From positions 3,224,001-3,288,000 of the forward strand of contig NZ_CP084115.1 of the NCBI RefSeq assembly GCF_020217465.1: a DNA stretch of 64,000 nt, in the 5' to 3' direction. Every line of letters begins with the position of its first letter. Position 1 is the first letter of the stretch. The stretch is from Cobetia amphilecti (GTDB taxonomy: Bacteria; Pseudomonadota; Gammaproteobacteria; Pseudomonadales; Halomonadaceae). The translations under genes and the position numbers were made by a program. Shown one piece after another: positions 1 to 8,694 of the stretch. The notes beneath the pieces are model-generated. The model did no database searches. It was not told where the DNA came from and saw only the letters and a program-made list of their open reading frames with translations.

Positions 1-637
1 TGCCTTCGCGGAAGGTGACGATGCCGGTGGTCTCGCCGGTGAAGCGGCCCTCTTCATCGAAGGCAGGATGGGTGGCCAGCGCGCCATCGGCGGTCAGACG
101 ACTGGCGATGGGGCCGACCAGATGATGCATGGAGGCGGAGATGATCAGGGTGCGATGGCCCGCCTCGCCGTGTTCGGCCAGCCGTGCGATGCCGCCTTCC
201 AGCAGACGCGGCATTACCATTTCTTCCACGAAATCATCGACTTCACGACGCACCTCATCGCGATGCCGTCCGATGAGCGGGCTGAGCAGATGGCCGGTAT
301 GCTCGTGGATATCTAGGGTGCCGGCGTGATACTCGCTCTGGTGGCGCTCGCCGATGGCCATGAAGGCATCGACATCCTCGATCCAGCCACAGGCGGCCAT
401 CCAGCGCATCCACATGCCGGTGCAGTCGCCATCGAGCAGGGTATCGTCGAGATCGAACACCGCCAGCGGGGAATCCAGCTGGCAGAAATGGCGCAGATAC
501 CCCTCACCCGGCGGCGATAGCGGTGGCAGCAGCGTCACGGCATCGCAGTCGGCACAGAGATCCGCCAGCGGTGAGCGGCGGACCTCTACCCCGGGGGCAG
601 CATTGAGGGCGCGCGGCGCAGCAGAGGGTGAGGGCAT
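1..637 (-). CDS. HAD-IB family hydrolase (phosphoserine-phosphatase-like), 3' end beyond window
   Basis: Reading the minus strand from an ATG at 637 gives 212 residues, open to the window edge, so the C-terminus is missing. The HAD nucleophile motif DLDDTLLDGD lies near residues 62-71 and a second-motif serine (LIISAS) about 100 residues later. This fits a HAD-IB phosphatase of the SerB/YfhB type that dephosphorylates a small substrate in the cytoplasm. The motif is preceded by about 55 residues rich in Ala/Pro and Cys, an unusual N-terminal extension; the true start could lie further downstream because the ribosome-binding site at 637 is weak. It follows the eutC-like gene on the same strand after about 135 bp, so it may be the last gene of the ectoine operon. 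The substrate is unknown. Confidence 0.8.
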   Translation of the reverse strand, partial: MPSPSAAPRALNAAPGVEVRRSPLADLCADCDAVTLLPPLSPPGEGYLRHFCQLDSPLAVFDLDDTLLDGDCTGMWMRWMAACGWIEDVDAFMAIGERHQSEYHAGTLDIHEHTGHLLSPLIGRHRDEVRREVDDFVEEMVMPRLLEGGIARLAEHGEAGHRTLIISASMHHLVGPIASRLTADGALATHPAFDEEGRFTGETTGIVTFREG

Positions 638-771
638 GGTTCGAGTCACGACAGGCTCCGAGTGGACGAGGGAGTCAACGGCTTCCTGCCGTTACTGCGT
701 GACCCTCGCATGCGGCGCCGCGCTGGGCAAGTCCGTCGCGCCTTCATGACCCGCAGTCGCTGCGCGCGGCG

Positions 772-1800
772 CTAGCGCTGGGCGAGTCGAGCGAGCGCCA
801 GACTGGCAATCGCGGTGTCCTGCACGCCGGTGCCGGTAAGGTCTGCCACCGTGATGAGGGTATCAGTGGCGGTTTCAGCCTGTTCACCGCTGTTCTGGTC
901 ACCGCTGTTCTGGTCACCGTCACGCAGACGACGCCCATCGGCCAGCAGCTTGCCCAGCTCGTACACCTCGCATGCCTTGGCCTGGTCTTCATCCAGCCCC
1001 TTGAGCTCCCCATTGATTTCCGACTGGGCGCGGCTGTCACACACGAAGTAGTCGCAATCGGTCAGCACGTCGGCTTCCAGCTCGCGCTTCTCGGGGCTGT
1101 CGGAGCCCATCGCGGTGACATGCACGCCTTCCGGCAGCATCGAGTATTCCAGCAGCGGCGTGTGAGACGGCGTGGCGGTGATGATGATATCGGCGTTCTG
1201 ACACACCGCATGCAGGCTGTCATGGCTGCGCACGGTGAGTCCCAGGCGCTGCTCGGTGTCGCGCGCGAAGCGCTCGCCGCGCTCCTTGTCGCGTGCCCAG
1301 ACATCGACACTCTCGATATCGCGCACCAGTCGCAGCGCTTCCAGCTGCAGGCTCGCCTGCTCACCGGCGCCGATCAGTGCGACGCGCTTGCTGTCGGGGC
1401 GTGACAGGGCCTCTGCCGCCACGGCACCGGCCAGCGCGGTGCGAATGGCGGTGAGATAGCCACCGTCATCCAGCAGGGCCTTGGCCAGCCCCGTCTCGGC
1501 GGAGAACACCACCATCAGGCCATTGAGGCTTGGCAAGCCGCGGGCGGGATTGTTGAAGAAGCCGGGGCTGATCTTGATCGCGAAGTGCTTGAGCCCCTGA
1601 ATGTGGGCGGTCTTGACGTCCACCTCGCCGTTGGCCTCCTCGATGGCCATCGACAGGATCGGCGGCTGCACCACCTTGCCTTGGCCCAGCGCGATGAAGG
1701 CATCGCGAATGGTGCCCAGTGCCGTGGCGTCCAGCCCCACGACCTGCTCGATCTGTTCACGGGAATACGTCTGCATGCTTTCTTGAGTCGGTTCCGTCAT
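772..1800 (-). CDS. eutC: Ectoine utilization protein EutC-like (ornithine cyclodeaminase/mu-crystallin family)
   Basis: 342 residues. The ATG at 1800 is chosen because AGGAGG sits six bases upstream; the longer open frame would run into eutB. The protein has the ornithine cyclodeaminase/mu-crystallin fold signature, with a nucleotide-binding loop GAGEQA near residues 143-148 and a lysine-bearing AIKISPGFFNN segment near 74-84. Family members use NAD(H) and either deaminate/cyclise amino acids or reduce imines. Together with the EutB-type dehydratase upstream it matches the EutB-EutC pair known from hydroxyectoine breakdown, probably converting hydroxy-diaminobutyrate-type intermediates. Close to the C-terminus the pentapeptide GDQNS is tandemly duplicated (residues 295-304), encoded by a 15-bp DNA repeat. 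Same operon as eutB, doeD and doeC. The family is certain; the exact reaction is inferred from context. Confidence 0.82.
   Translation of the reverse strand: MTEPTQESMQTYSREQIEQVVGLDATALGTIRDAFIALGQGKVVQPPILSMAIEEANGEVDVKTAHIQGLKHFAIKISPGFFNNPARGLPSLNGLMVVFSAETGLAKALLDDGGYLTAIRTALAGAVAAEALSRPDSKRVALIGAGEQASLQLEALRLVRDIESVDVWARDKERGERFARDTEQRLGLTVRSHDSLHAVCQNADIIITATPSHTPLLEYSMLPEGVHVTAMGSDSPEKRELEADVLTDCDYFVCDSRAQSEINGELKGLDEDQAKACEVYELGKLLADGRRLRDGDQNSGDQNSGEQAETATDTLITVADLTGTGVQDTAIASLALARLAQR
886..915. repeat. 15-bp tandem duplication inside eutC-like gene
   Basis: Two identical 15-base units (ACCGCTGTTCTGGTC) lie at 886-900 and 901-915, in frame, encoding GDQNS twice on the minus strand. 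It probably arose by slippage, and it lies in a surface-type loop before the last strand of the protein. Confidence 0.85.
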
Positions 1801-1858
1801 GCGCCCTCCTCCTGATGTGCCATCATCTGTCTCACGCTGTGAGCCATGGGCGAAAAAA

Positions 1859-2968
1859 TCACTGCTGAGCGTCCGCCAGCAGCGCTCTGGCCTGATCGAA
1901 GGTCTCCAGACTGACGCCATTGCCGCTGATGATCAGCGCGACACGCTGGCCGCGGATCGACTCGGCCAGCGCCGGGTCGGTCTCGCCCAGTCGCGAGGCC
2001 TCAAGCGCGGCAAGCCCGACCACGGCGGCGCCCTCGACCAGCAGCTTCTCCTCTTCCAGCAGCATCAGCATGGCGCGGGCGATGGCGCGCTCGCTGACCT
2101 GATGGTGTTCATCCATCACGCGGCGCACCAGCGGCAGCGTGGTGTGATTGCCAAGCCCGATGCCGCCGCCCAGCGAATCCGCGAGGCTGGCGACCTCTTG
2201 CACCTCCACCGGTGTGCCCGCCTGCAGGCTATGCCACATCGCGGCGCCTTCGGTGAGGCTGATGCCATGCACGCGGGTCTCGGGGCGAATCGCCTTGAGC
2301 GCCGCCCCGATACCGCCGAGCAGGCCGCCGCCGGACAGTCCGATCAGTACCTGATCGAGCTGCGGGCAATCTTCCATCAACTCAAGCCCGATGGTGCCCT
2401 GACCGGCCGCGATCAGCGGGTCATCGAAGGGCGGCACCGCCAGCATCCCCTCCTCCTCGACCAGCCGATTGACCTCGTGGAAGGCCTCGTCCTGACTGCG
2501 CCCGACCCGGCGCACCTCGACACTGCCACCAGTGGCACCGCCCAACTCACCCAGCGCCTCGATGGCACGCACCTTGTTGGCGGGCACCTGCTCGGAGAGA
2601 CAGATGACCGCCCTGAGGCCACGGCGCATCGCGGCGTAGGCCAACGCGCGACCATGATTGCCGGTGGAGGCGGTGGTCACGCCGCGCTGGAGGCGCTCGT
2701 AGGCCTCCCCGGCGGCCTGCTCCGCCACGGCGGCCAGCAGATTGCTGGCCCCGCGCAGCTTGAAGGCGCCAGTGGGCTGGCGGGTCTCCAGCTTGAGCAG
2801 AATCTCGGCATCGAAGCGGCGCGACAGCGCCGGTGAAGGCACCAGCGCTGTGCGTTCGACACCCGTGGCCGTCGATGAATGAAACAGCCGCTGGCGCGCG
2901 GCATGGATATCGGCCAGCGCCAGCGGCGTTTCCCGTGTGCTCTTGAGCGGGGGTAAGGTCAATGCCAT
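1859..2968 (-). CDS. eutB: Hydroxyectoine utilization dehydratase EutB-like (threonine dehydratase family, PLP)
   Basis: 369 residues, the usual length for a fold-type II PLP threonine/serine dehydratase without a regulatory domain. The PLP-binding lysine is in AFKLRGA (Lys70), the phosphate-binding glycine loop is SGGGLLGG (about 212-219), and STGNHGRALAYAA (101-113) is the usual substrate loop. In the EutBC system the enzyme is thought to eliminate water from a hydroxylated diaminobutyrate intermediate, feeding a product to EutC; that role is inferred here from the neighbours. The ATG at 2968 follows the doeD stop after three bases, which suggests translational coupling. The stop lies 59 bp before the eutC start. 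A plain catabolic threonine dehydratase is the alternative, but the operon context favours EutB. Confidence 0.82.
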   Translation of the reverse strand: MALTLPPLKSTRETPLALADIHAARQRLFHSSTATGVERTALVPSPALSRRFDAEILLKLETRQPTGAFKLRGASNLLAAVAEQAAGEAYERLQRGVTTASTGNHGRALAYAAMRRGLRAVICLSEQVPANKVRAIEALGELGGATGGSVEVRRVGRSQDEAFHEVNRLVEEEGMLAVPPFDDPLIAAGQGTIGLELMEDCPQLDQVLIGLSGGGLLGGIGAALKAIRPETRVHGISLTEGAAMWHSLQAGTPVEVQEVASLADSLGGGIGLGNHTTLPLVRRVMDEHHQVSERAIARAMLMLLEEEKLLVEGAAVVGLAALEASRLGETDPALAESIRGQRVALIISGNGVSLETFDQARALLADAQQ

Positions 2969-2971
2969 GGC

Positions 2972-4432
2972 CTACTGATCACCAGACGTGAGATCGCCAT
3001 TGTCGACAAGCTCCTGATGCACCTTGTCCACGGCGCGACGCGCGCGGGCGACGATGTCATCGATTTCCTCAGGCGTGACCACCAGCGGCGGCGCGAAGCC
3101 GAGGATGTCGCCCTGCGGCATGGCGCGAGCGACCAGGCCTTCCTCGAGGGCTGCCGCGGAGATGCGCGGGCCGACCTTGAGCGCTGAGTCGAACGCCTTG
3201 CGCTGTGACGGCTGCGGCGAGAACTCCAGCGCCGCCAGCAGGCCGATGCCACGCACATTGCCGACGATGGGGTGATCGGCGAAAGCCTCCTGCATGGCGT
3301 TCTGCAGATAGGCGCCGGTATCGCGGGCGTTGTCGACCAGGCCCTCGCGACGGATGATCTCCAGGTTGGCGACACCGGCGGCGGCGCCCAGCGCATGGCC
3401 GGAGTAGGTCCAGCCATGGCCGATGGGGCCGAATTCGCCGGTGCCCTGCTCCAGCACCTTCCACACGCGGTCACCGACGATGACCCCGGACAGCGGCTGA
3501 TAGGCGCTGGTCAGGCCCTTGGCGATGGTGACCAGGTCCGGCTTGATGCCGAAGTGCTGGTAGCCGAACTGGCTGCCGATGCGCCCGAAGCCGCACACCA
3601 CCTCATCGCAGATCAACAGGATGTCGTGGCGCTTGAGCACGGTCTGGATGGCCTCCCAGTAGCCCTCCGGCGGCGGCACGATGCCACCGGTGCCCAGCAC
3701 CGGTTCGCCGATGAAGGCGCCGACGGTCTCCGGCCCTTCGGCCTGGATCATCGCCTCGAGCTTCTCGGCGCACCAGGTGGAGAATTCGCGCTCGCTCATC
3801 TCGGCGCACTCGGCGGGACGACGATAATAGTCCGGCGCCTCGGTGTGCAGGATGCCCGGAATCGGCAGATCGAAGTGATCATGGAAGGCCGCCAGTCCGG
3901 TCAGCGAGCCTGAGGCGATGCCGGAGCCGTGATAGCCGCGCCAGCGCGAGATGACCTTCTTCTTCTCCGGCTTGCCGATCACGTTGTGGTAATAGCGCAC
4001 CAGCTTGAGCTGGGTCTCGTTGGCATCACTGCCGGACATGCCGTAATAGACCTTGGACATGTCGGGGCCGGCCAGCTCGAGAATCTTCTCGGACAGCGCG
4101 ATCTGCGGCTCATTCGAGTGGCCGACATAGGTGTGGTAGTAGCTGAGCTTGAGGGCCTGCTCGTGGATGGCATCAGCGACTTCCGTGCGCCCGTAACCGA
4201 TGTTGACGCAGTAGAGGCCGGCGAAGCCATCGATCAGCTCACGCCCGTCACGCTCGCGGATGCGGATGCCTTCGCCACCGGTGATCACGCGGCCCGGTGC
4301 ATCGCCCTGGGCGTAATCGCGCAGGTGGGTCGAGGCATGGAAGGTGACCTTGCGATCACGGCGAATCAGCTCATCGGTCGAGGTCGCGTCGTCGAAGCTG
4401 GCGGCCTGACTCAGGGTGTTATCGGTGCTCAT
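2972..4432 (-). CDS. doeD: Class III aminotransferase, probable diaminobutyrate transaminase DoeD
   Basis: 486 residues from the ATG at 4432, which has GGAGAG at a good distance; an in-frame extension to 4480 lacks such a site. It is an omega/class-III aminotransferase, with Asp276 in CDEV contacting the PLP nitrogen and Lys305 in TIAKGLTSAYQPLSGV forming the Schiff base. GMSGSDANETQLKL (131-144) is typical of the group that includes DoeD. In ectoine degradation DoeD transfers the gamma-amino group of L-2,4-diaminobutyrate to give aspartate semialdehyde, which the dehydrogenase encoded just upstream oxidises to aspartate. A generic omega-amino-acid:pyruvate transaminase cannot be told apart by sequence alone; pairing with DoeC and EutB/EutC supports DoeD. 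Gap to doeC is 96 bp. Confidence 0.85.
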   Translation of the reverse strand: MSTDNTLSQAASFDDATSTDELIRRDRKVTFHASTHLRDYAQGDAPGRVITGGEGIRIRERDGRELIDGFAGLYCVNIGYGRTEVADAIHEQALKLSYYHTYVGHSNEPQIALSEKILELAGPDMSKVYYGMSGSDANETQLKLVRYYHNVIGKPEKKKVISRWRGYHGSGIASGSLTGLAAFHDHFDLPIPGILHTEAPDYYRRPAECAEMSEREFSTWCAEKLEAMIQAEGPETVGAFIGEPVLGTGGIVPPPEGYWEAIQTVLKRHDILLICDEVVCGFGRIGSQFGYQHFGIKPDLVTIAKGLTSAYQPLSGVIVGDRVWKVLEQGTGEFGPIGHGWTYSGHALGAAAGVANLEIIRREGLVDNARDTGAYLQNAMQEAFADHPIVGNVRGIGLLAALEFSPQPSQRKAFDSALKVGPRISAAALEEGLVARAMPQGDILGFAPPLVVTPEEIDDIVARARRAVDKVHQELVDNGDLTSGDQ

Positions 4433-4528
4433 GTGACTCTCCGAATGCTCAACTAGGGGCGATCGACCGGTGGTGCTCAATGGCCACCGGTCGCCATGAT
4501 CGACATGTGACAGTGAAGGATGTCCGTC

Positions 4529-6082
4529 TCAACTTCCGGAGGCGCTTTCCAGTCCACCCAGACAGTAGTACTTGATATCGAGATATTCCTCGAGCCCCTG
4601 ACGGCCACCTTCGCGACCCAGGCCAGATTGCTTGACGCCGCCGAAGGGAATCGGCGCGCCGGTCATCTTGACGGAATTGACGGAGACCATGCCGAAGCGC
4701 AGGCCACGCATCAGTTGCCAGATGCGGCGCACATCGTGGGTATAGACGTAGGCGGCGAGGCCGTATTCGGTGTCGTTGGCCATCGCGATCACCTCTTCCT
4801 CATCGTGCCAGGCGGTGATGCCGGCCACCGGCGAGAAGGTTTCCTCGCGCCAGACGCGCATGTCCGGCGTGATGTCGGCCAGCAGTACCGGCATGAAGAA
4901 GTTGGGGCCCGGCGCCATGCTCTGGTCGCCGTGGATCAGCCGCGCGCCACGCTCGACGGCGTCATCGACGATGGTCTGCGCCTTGGCGACGGCGTCGCGG
5001 TGGATCAGCGGGCCAAGGTCGATCCCCTTCACCTGACCATTGCCGACCTTGAGCTGCTTCATGATGCGTGCGAAGTGGCTCAGGAAGTCCTCGTAGAGGC
5101 TGTCGTGGACCAGGATACGGTCGGCCGCGAGGCAGTCCTGACCGGAGGTCTGGAACTTGGCATCGACGGCGGCGCGCGCAGCCTCCTCGGGGTCCATGTC
5201 CGGCCCGACGATGAAGGGGGCGTTGCCGCCCAGTTCCAGCGAGACACGCTTGACGCTGTCGGCGCACTGTTTCAGCAGCAGACGCCCGACCCGGGTGGAG
5301 CCGGTGAATGACAGCCCAGCGACGCGCGGGTCGTCACACAGCTGCCTGGAGACCTCGGAGGCCTCGCCGGTGATGACGCTGAAGACACCTGCGGGAATGC
5401 CGGCACGCTCGGCCAGCTCCGCCAGCGCCAGCGCCGAGAACGGCGTCTCGCCGGCCGGCTTGACCAGCACCGTGCAGCCCGCCGCCAGCGCGGCCGCGGC
5501 CTTGCGAGTGATCATCGCCAGCGGGAAGTTCCACGGCGTGATCAGCGCCGCGACACCGATAGGCTCACGCACGGTGCCCAGCGCGGCATTCGGGATATGG
5601 CTGGGAATGGTCTCGCCGAAGGCACGATTGCCCTCCTCGGCGAACCAGTGAACGAAGCTGGCGCCGTATTCCACCTCGCCACGCCCATCGTCCAGCGACT
5701 TGCCCTGCTCACGCGTCATCAGCATGGCCAGGTCTTCCTTGTGGGCGCGGATGAGGTCGTACCAGGCATCCAGCAGCTCGCCGCGCTGGTCGACGCGCAG
5801 CTTGCGCCATTCACTCTGGGCCGCATCGGCGGCGGCGATGGCGGTGTCGATCTGCGCCTCCTCGAGCCACGGCACCTGGCCGAGACGCTCGCCGGTGGCG
5901 GGGTCGAAGACCGCCTCCTCACGCCCGCCTTCGCCATGCACCCAGCAGCCATTCACGTAGGCGAGCTGGCGAAACAGGCGCGGGTCTTCCAGGGCAATGC
6001 CTTGGCTGGCGAACTGGGTGGGCTCGGACGTCGCTCCGTCCTGGGAAGTTGCCCACTGTCGTGCAAGAGATTGAGCACTCAT
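4529..6082 (-). CDS. doeC: NAD(P)-dependent aldehyde dehydrogenase, probable aspartate-semialdehyde dehydrogenase DoeC
   Basis: 517 residues from the ATG at 6082 with GGGAGA upstream; the open frame continues to 6148 without a ribosome-binding site. It is an aldehyde dehydrogenase of the succinate-semialdehyde dehydrogenase group: substrate/NAD region TPWNFPLAM (Asn185), general base Glu283 in SLELGGNAP, catalytic Cys317 in SGQDCLAADR. In the Halomonas ectoine pathway DoeC oxidises aspartate semialdehyde to aspartate. GabD-type succinate-semialdehyde oxidation is the alternative role. It is the first gene of the minus-strand cluster, so the 250 bp upstream probably hold the operon promoter. 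doeA and doeB (ectoine hydrolase and deacetylase) and the DoeX regulator are not visible in this window. Confidence 0.85.
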   Translation of the reverse strand: MSAQSLARQWATSQDGATSEPTQFASQGIALEDPRLFRQLAYVNGCWVHGEGGREEAVFDPATGERLGQVPWLEEAQIDTAIAAADAAQSEWRKLRVDQRGELLDAWYDLIRAHKEDLAMLMTREQGKSLDDGRGEVEYGASFVHWFAEEGNRAFGETIPSHIPNAALGTVREPIGVAALITPWNFPLAMITRKAAAALAAGCTVLVKPAGETPFSALALAELAERAGIPAGVFSVITGEASEVSRQLCDDPRVAGLSFTGSTRVGRLLLKQCADSVKRVSLELGGNAPFIVGPDMDPEEAARAAVDAKFQTSGQDCLAADRILVHDSLYEDFLSHFARIMKQLKVGNGQVKGIDLGPLIHRDAVAKAQTIVDDAVERGARLIHGDQSMAPGPNFFMPVLLADITPDMRVWREETFSPVAGITAWHDEEEVIAMANDTEYGLAAYVYTHDVRRIWQLMRGLRFGMVSVNSVKMTGAPIPFGGVKQSGLGREGGRQGLEEYLDIKYYCLGGLESASGS

Positions 6083-6214
6083 CGCTTGTCTCCCGGGCCG
6101 CACGGCCGTCATCTGAGAAGGCGGAACACCGCCAAAGACAACGCCCACCGAAACGCGGCGGGCGTCATGTGATGACCTCAGTGTGGGGGAGATGGGACGT
6201 GGAGACTTTCGGAA

Positions 6215-6280
6215 TACCCGCCAACGACTTGGCGTTCTTTCTGTTGTGGCGGGTAAAGTGCGGATTCTTTCTGTGTGGCG
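6215..6280 (-). promoter_or_regulatory. Candidate operator region upstream of the doe/eut operon
   Basis: Two kinds of repeat overlap in the doeC leader. Nine-base inverted arms TACCCGCCA (6215-6223) and TGGCGGGTA (6247-6255) are separated by 23 bases. A direct repeat TTCTTTCTGT(T)GTGGCG starts at 6235 and again at 6265, exactly 30 bp apart, close to three helical turns. Such spacing is common for regulators that bind as oligomers (Lrp/AsnC types like DoeX), but no regulator gene is present here and the assignment is inference. Confidence 0.4.
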
Positions 6281-6334
6281 AGTTCCTGACTAGACGGTTA
6301 TGGATCAGAGCGTCACTGATCGGACCGACGTGGC

Positions 6335-6883
6335 TCAGGCGGTCACGACATCACTCTCGGTCAGCTCGGCGTAGAGTTCCGGGTAGGCTTCCTGGAGGCG
6401 CTCAAGCTCGGTGCGCGCATGCGGGATGGCATCGGTCAGCTGCTGCCATTCCTCGTCACTGAGGTTGTCGCGCATCAGCGGGAACAGCTCCTGGCGCTCG
6501 GCACGCAGGTAGTCACGGTGTGCCTCCACATACTCGCGCAGGTCGGCATTGAACTGATCCATCGGGATGATCTGGTCCATCAGGATGCTGTCGAGATTGT
6601 CGGACAGCTTGTCCAGACGCTCGTGCAGGGTGCGATATTGCTGGATGAGGCGCTGACAGAGTGGCGCGGCGTCTTCGGAGCGTTCGCACAGCATCTGGGT
6701 GCATTGACGCTCCAGCGGAATGATGAAGCCCTGCATGTAATCGAGAATGTAATCCACCACCTCACGCATCATGCGAAAGTCGGGACGCTCACCACTGACG
6801 AGCGTCTTGTGGCGGTGCGAAAGCACGTGCAGCAGACGGGCCATGTTGGCGTGGTCCTGGCGCAGCTGAGTCACATTGGGCAT
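6335..6883 (-). CDS. Hemerythrin HHE-domain protein
   Basis: 182 residues. The ATG at 6883 is preceded by a very strong AAGGAGGAGG; the upstream open frame to 6973 is probably not translated. The protein is all-helical with histidines and glutamates at the intervals of an HHE/hemerythrin-like cation-binding domain: DHANMARLLHVL near residue 9, LHERLDKL near 95, and EAHRDYLRAERQELFP near 125-140. Such proteins bind a di-iron centre and sense or scavenge oxygen, NO or iron, or protect under oxidative and nitrosative stress; which applies here cannot be told. It stands alone, divergent from rarA. Start assignment is confident, function only at family level. Confidence 0.82.
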   Translation of the reverse strand: MPNVTQLRQDHANMARLLHVLSHRHKTLVSGERPDFRMMREVVDYILDYMQGFIIPLERQCTQMLCERSEDAAPLCQRLIQQYRTLHERLDKLSDNLDSILMDQIIPMDQFNADLREYVEAHRDYLRAERQELFPLMRDNLSDEEWQQLTDAIPHARTELERLQEAYPELYAELTESDVVTA

Positions 6884-7195
6884 GACTTCCTCCTCCTTAC
6901 GGAACAGGTGGCCGATGCTGGCAGACAGCGCTGCCGCCTCGGGCATTGCTACCGAATGTAGCAATGTCGTCACCTAGAAGTGTAGGACACATCCCCCGAG
7001 CGCCAGTTAGACGTTGGGTGGGATTGCCTAAATGAGCGTGTCATGCTGTCAGGAAAACATGACAGTCTGGTGCAATGCCACGCGCGGCCTGAGGCCGCTG
7101 ACTGACCGTGCCGCCCCTGCTGATTTGTACAGTCCTGCAGGATCGGCCATGATGAGCGCAATACTGCCCCACGCCTGCCGGAGCCAGACTCGCCG
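6884..7195. other. Divergent intergenic region between hemerythrin gene and rarA
   Basis: About 310 bp without a supported gene. It must carry promoters for both directions. The only clear structure is an inverted repeat TGTCATG (7039-7045) / CATGACA (7058-7064) with a 12-base spacer, a possible operator. No convincing -35/-10 pair was assigned. Confidence 0.45.
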
Positions 7196-8563
7196 ATGGA
7201 TCTTTTTGCCGATACCGCCTCGAATTCCCATGCGCCACTGGCCTTCCGCATGCGTCCCCGCACCCTGGATGACTACATCGGACAGACAGCGTTGGTCGGG
7301 CCTGACATGCCGCTGCGCCAGATGGTGGCCTCCGGCGTGGTGCGCTCGATGATCCTGTGGGGGCCGCCGGGGGTCGGCAAGACGACGCTGGCCGAGATTC
7401 TCGCCAAGGGCTGTGATGCCCATCTGGAGCAGCTCTCGGCGGTGATGGCCGGCGTCAAGGACATCCGCGAGGTGGTGGAGCGCGCCAGACACTTCCAGGC
7501 CAGCGATCGCCAGACGGTGATGTTTCTCGATGAGATCCACCGCCTCAACAAGAGCCAGCAGGATGCCCTGTTGCCGCATGTGGAATCCGGCCTGCTGACG
7601 CTGATCGGCGCGACCACCGAGAACCCGTCCTTCGAGGTCAACTCGGCCCTGCTGTCACGGGCGCGGGTCTATGTGCTCAAGGCCCTGGAGACGGACGACC
7701 TGATCGAGGTACTGACGCGCGCCCTGCAGGATGAGGTCAACGGCCTCGGCAAGCGTCATATCGAAGCCAGCCGCGAGACGCTGACCCGCATCGCGCGCTC
7801 GGCCTCCGGCGATGCACGCCGCGCCCTCGGCCTGCTGGAGACTGCCTGTGACTTCGTGCGTCGTGAGCCAGACGCCCAGGGGGGAACGCGCGAGATACTC
7901 GAGGACAGCTCGCTGGAGGCCGTGCTGGGCCATCAGGCCTCCAGCTTCGACAAGCAGGGCGATGACTATTACGACCTGCTGTCGGCGATCCACAAGTCGA
8001 TACGCTCCTCGCGGCCCGACGCGGCGCTGTTGTACATGGCGCGCTTCATGGATGGCGGCGGCGACCCGCTGGATGTCGTGCGGCGCCTGACGGCGATTGC
8101 CTCCGAAGATGTCGGCAACGCCGACCCACGCGCCCTGCCGCTGACCATCGCCGCCTGGGACGCCTATCTGCGCCTCGGTGACTACGAGGGCCAGCGCGCC
8201 ATCGCCCATGCGGCGATCCACCTGGCCATCGCGCCCAAGAGCAATGCCATCGAGGTGGCCTGGAAGGAAGCCAAGGCCTTCGTGCGCCAGCAGCCCCACT
8301 TCGGGGTGCCGGTCTACCTGCGCAATGCCCCGACCACGCTGATGAAGGAGCTGGGCATGGGCGAAGGCTATCGCTATGCCCACAACGAGCCCAATGGCTA
8401 TCCGGCCGGCCGCTCCCACGATGCCTGGCCAGAAGAGCTGCCGACCCAGCAGTTCTACCGCCCGACCCAGCATGGCGGTGAGAAGCGCTTCGCCGAGATT
8501 GAGCGCTGGCGCCGCGAGCAGGACGCCGCCGCAGACCGTGGCGAGACGCCCGGACAAAGCTGA
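7196..8563 (+). CDS. rarA: Replication-associated recombination protein A (RarA/MgsA AAA+ ATPase)
   Basis: 455 residues, the normal length. Walker A GPPGVGKT (56-63) and Walker B FLDEIHR (110-116) are intact, followed by sensor 1 GATTENPSFEVNSALLSRARVY and the C-terminal tetramerisation region. RarA is a clamp-loader-like ATPase that works at stalled replication forks with SSB and RecA in the cytoplasm. The arrangement with lolA and ftsK is the conserved gammaproteobacterial order, except that rarA faces lolA/ftsK convergently here. The gene ends 49 bp before a long bidirectional terminator shared with lolA. Confidence 0.96.
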   Translation: MDLFADTASNSHAPLAFRMRPRTLDDYIGQTALVGPDMPLRQMVASGVVRSMILWGPPGVGKTTLAEILAKGCDAHLEQLSAVMAGVKDIREVVERARHFQASDRQTVMFLDEIHRLNKSQQDALLPHVESGLLTLIGATTENPSFEVNSALLSRARVYVLKALETDDLIEVLTRALQDEVNGLGKRHIEASRETLTRIARSASGDARRALGLLETACDFVRREPDAQGGTREILEDSSLEAVLGHQASSFDKQGDDYYDLLSAIHKSIRSSRPDAALLYMARFMDGGGDPLDVVRRLTAIASEDVGNADPRALPLTIAAWDAYLRLGDYEGQRAIAHAAIHLAIAPKSNAIEVAWKEAKAFVRQQPHFGVPVYLRNAPTTLMKELGMGEGYRYAHNEPNGYPAGRSHDAWPEELPTQQFYRPTQHGGEKRFAEIERWRREQDAAADRGETPGQS

Positions 8564-8612
8564 TCAGCGGCGAATCCTGCGCGCACATGGCTGCAGAGTC
8601 GCGACTGGCACA

Positions 8613-8652
8613 GACAAGAACGCCCGGACCAGAAGGTCCGGGCGTTCTTGTC
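8613..8652. terminator. Bidirectional terminator hairpin between rarA and lolA
   Basis: An 18-bp perfect stem (8613-8630 with 8635-8652) closes on the loop AGAA. It lies between the convergent 3' ends of rarA and lolA and can serve both strands, although neither side has a long T run. Confidence 0.75.
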
Positions 8653-8694
8653 TGGTCAAGCGTATTCAGGATTTGCGCTGCACCTTGGGCGTGA

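Noticed and set aside
635-665. T-loop-like GGTTCGAGTC at the HAD start
   Set aside because: No matching D-arm, anticodon arm or acceptor stem around it.
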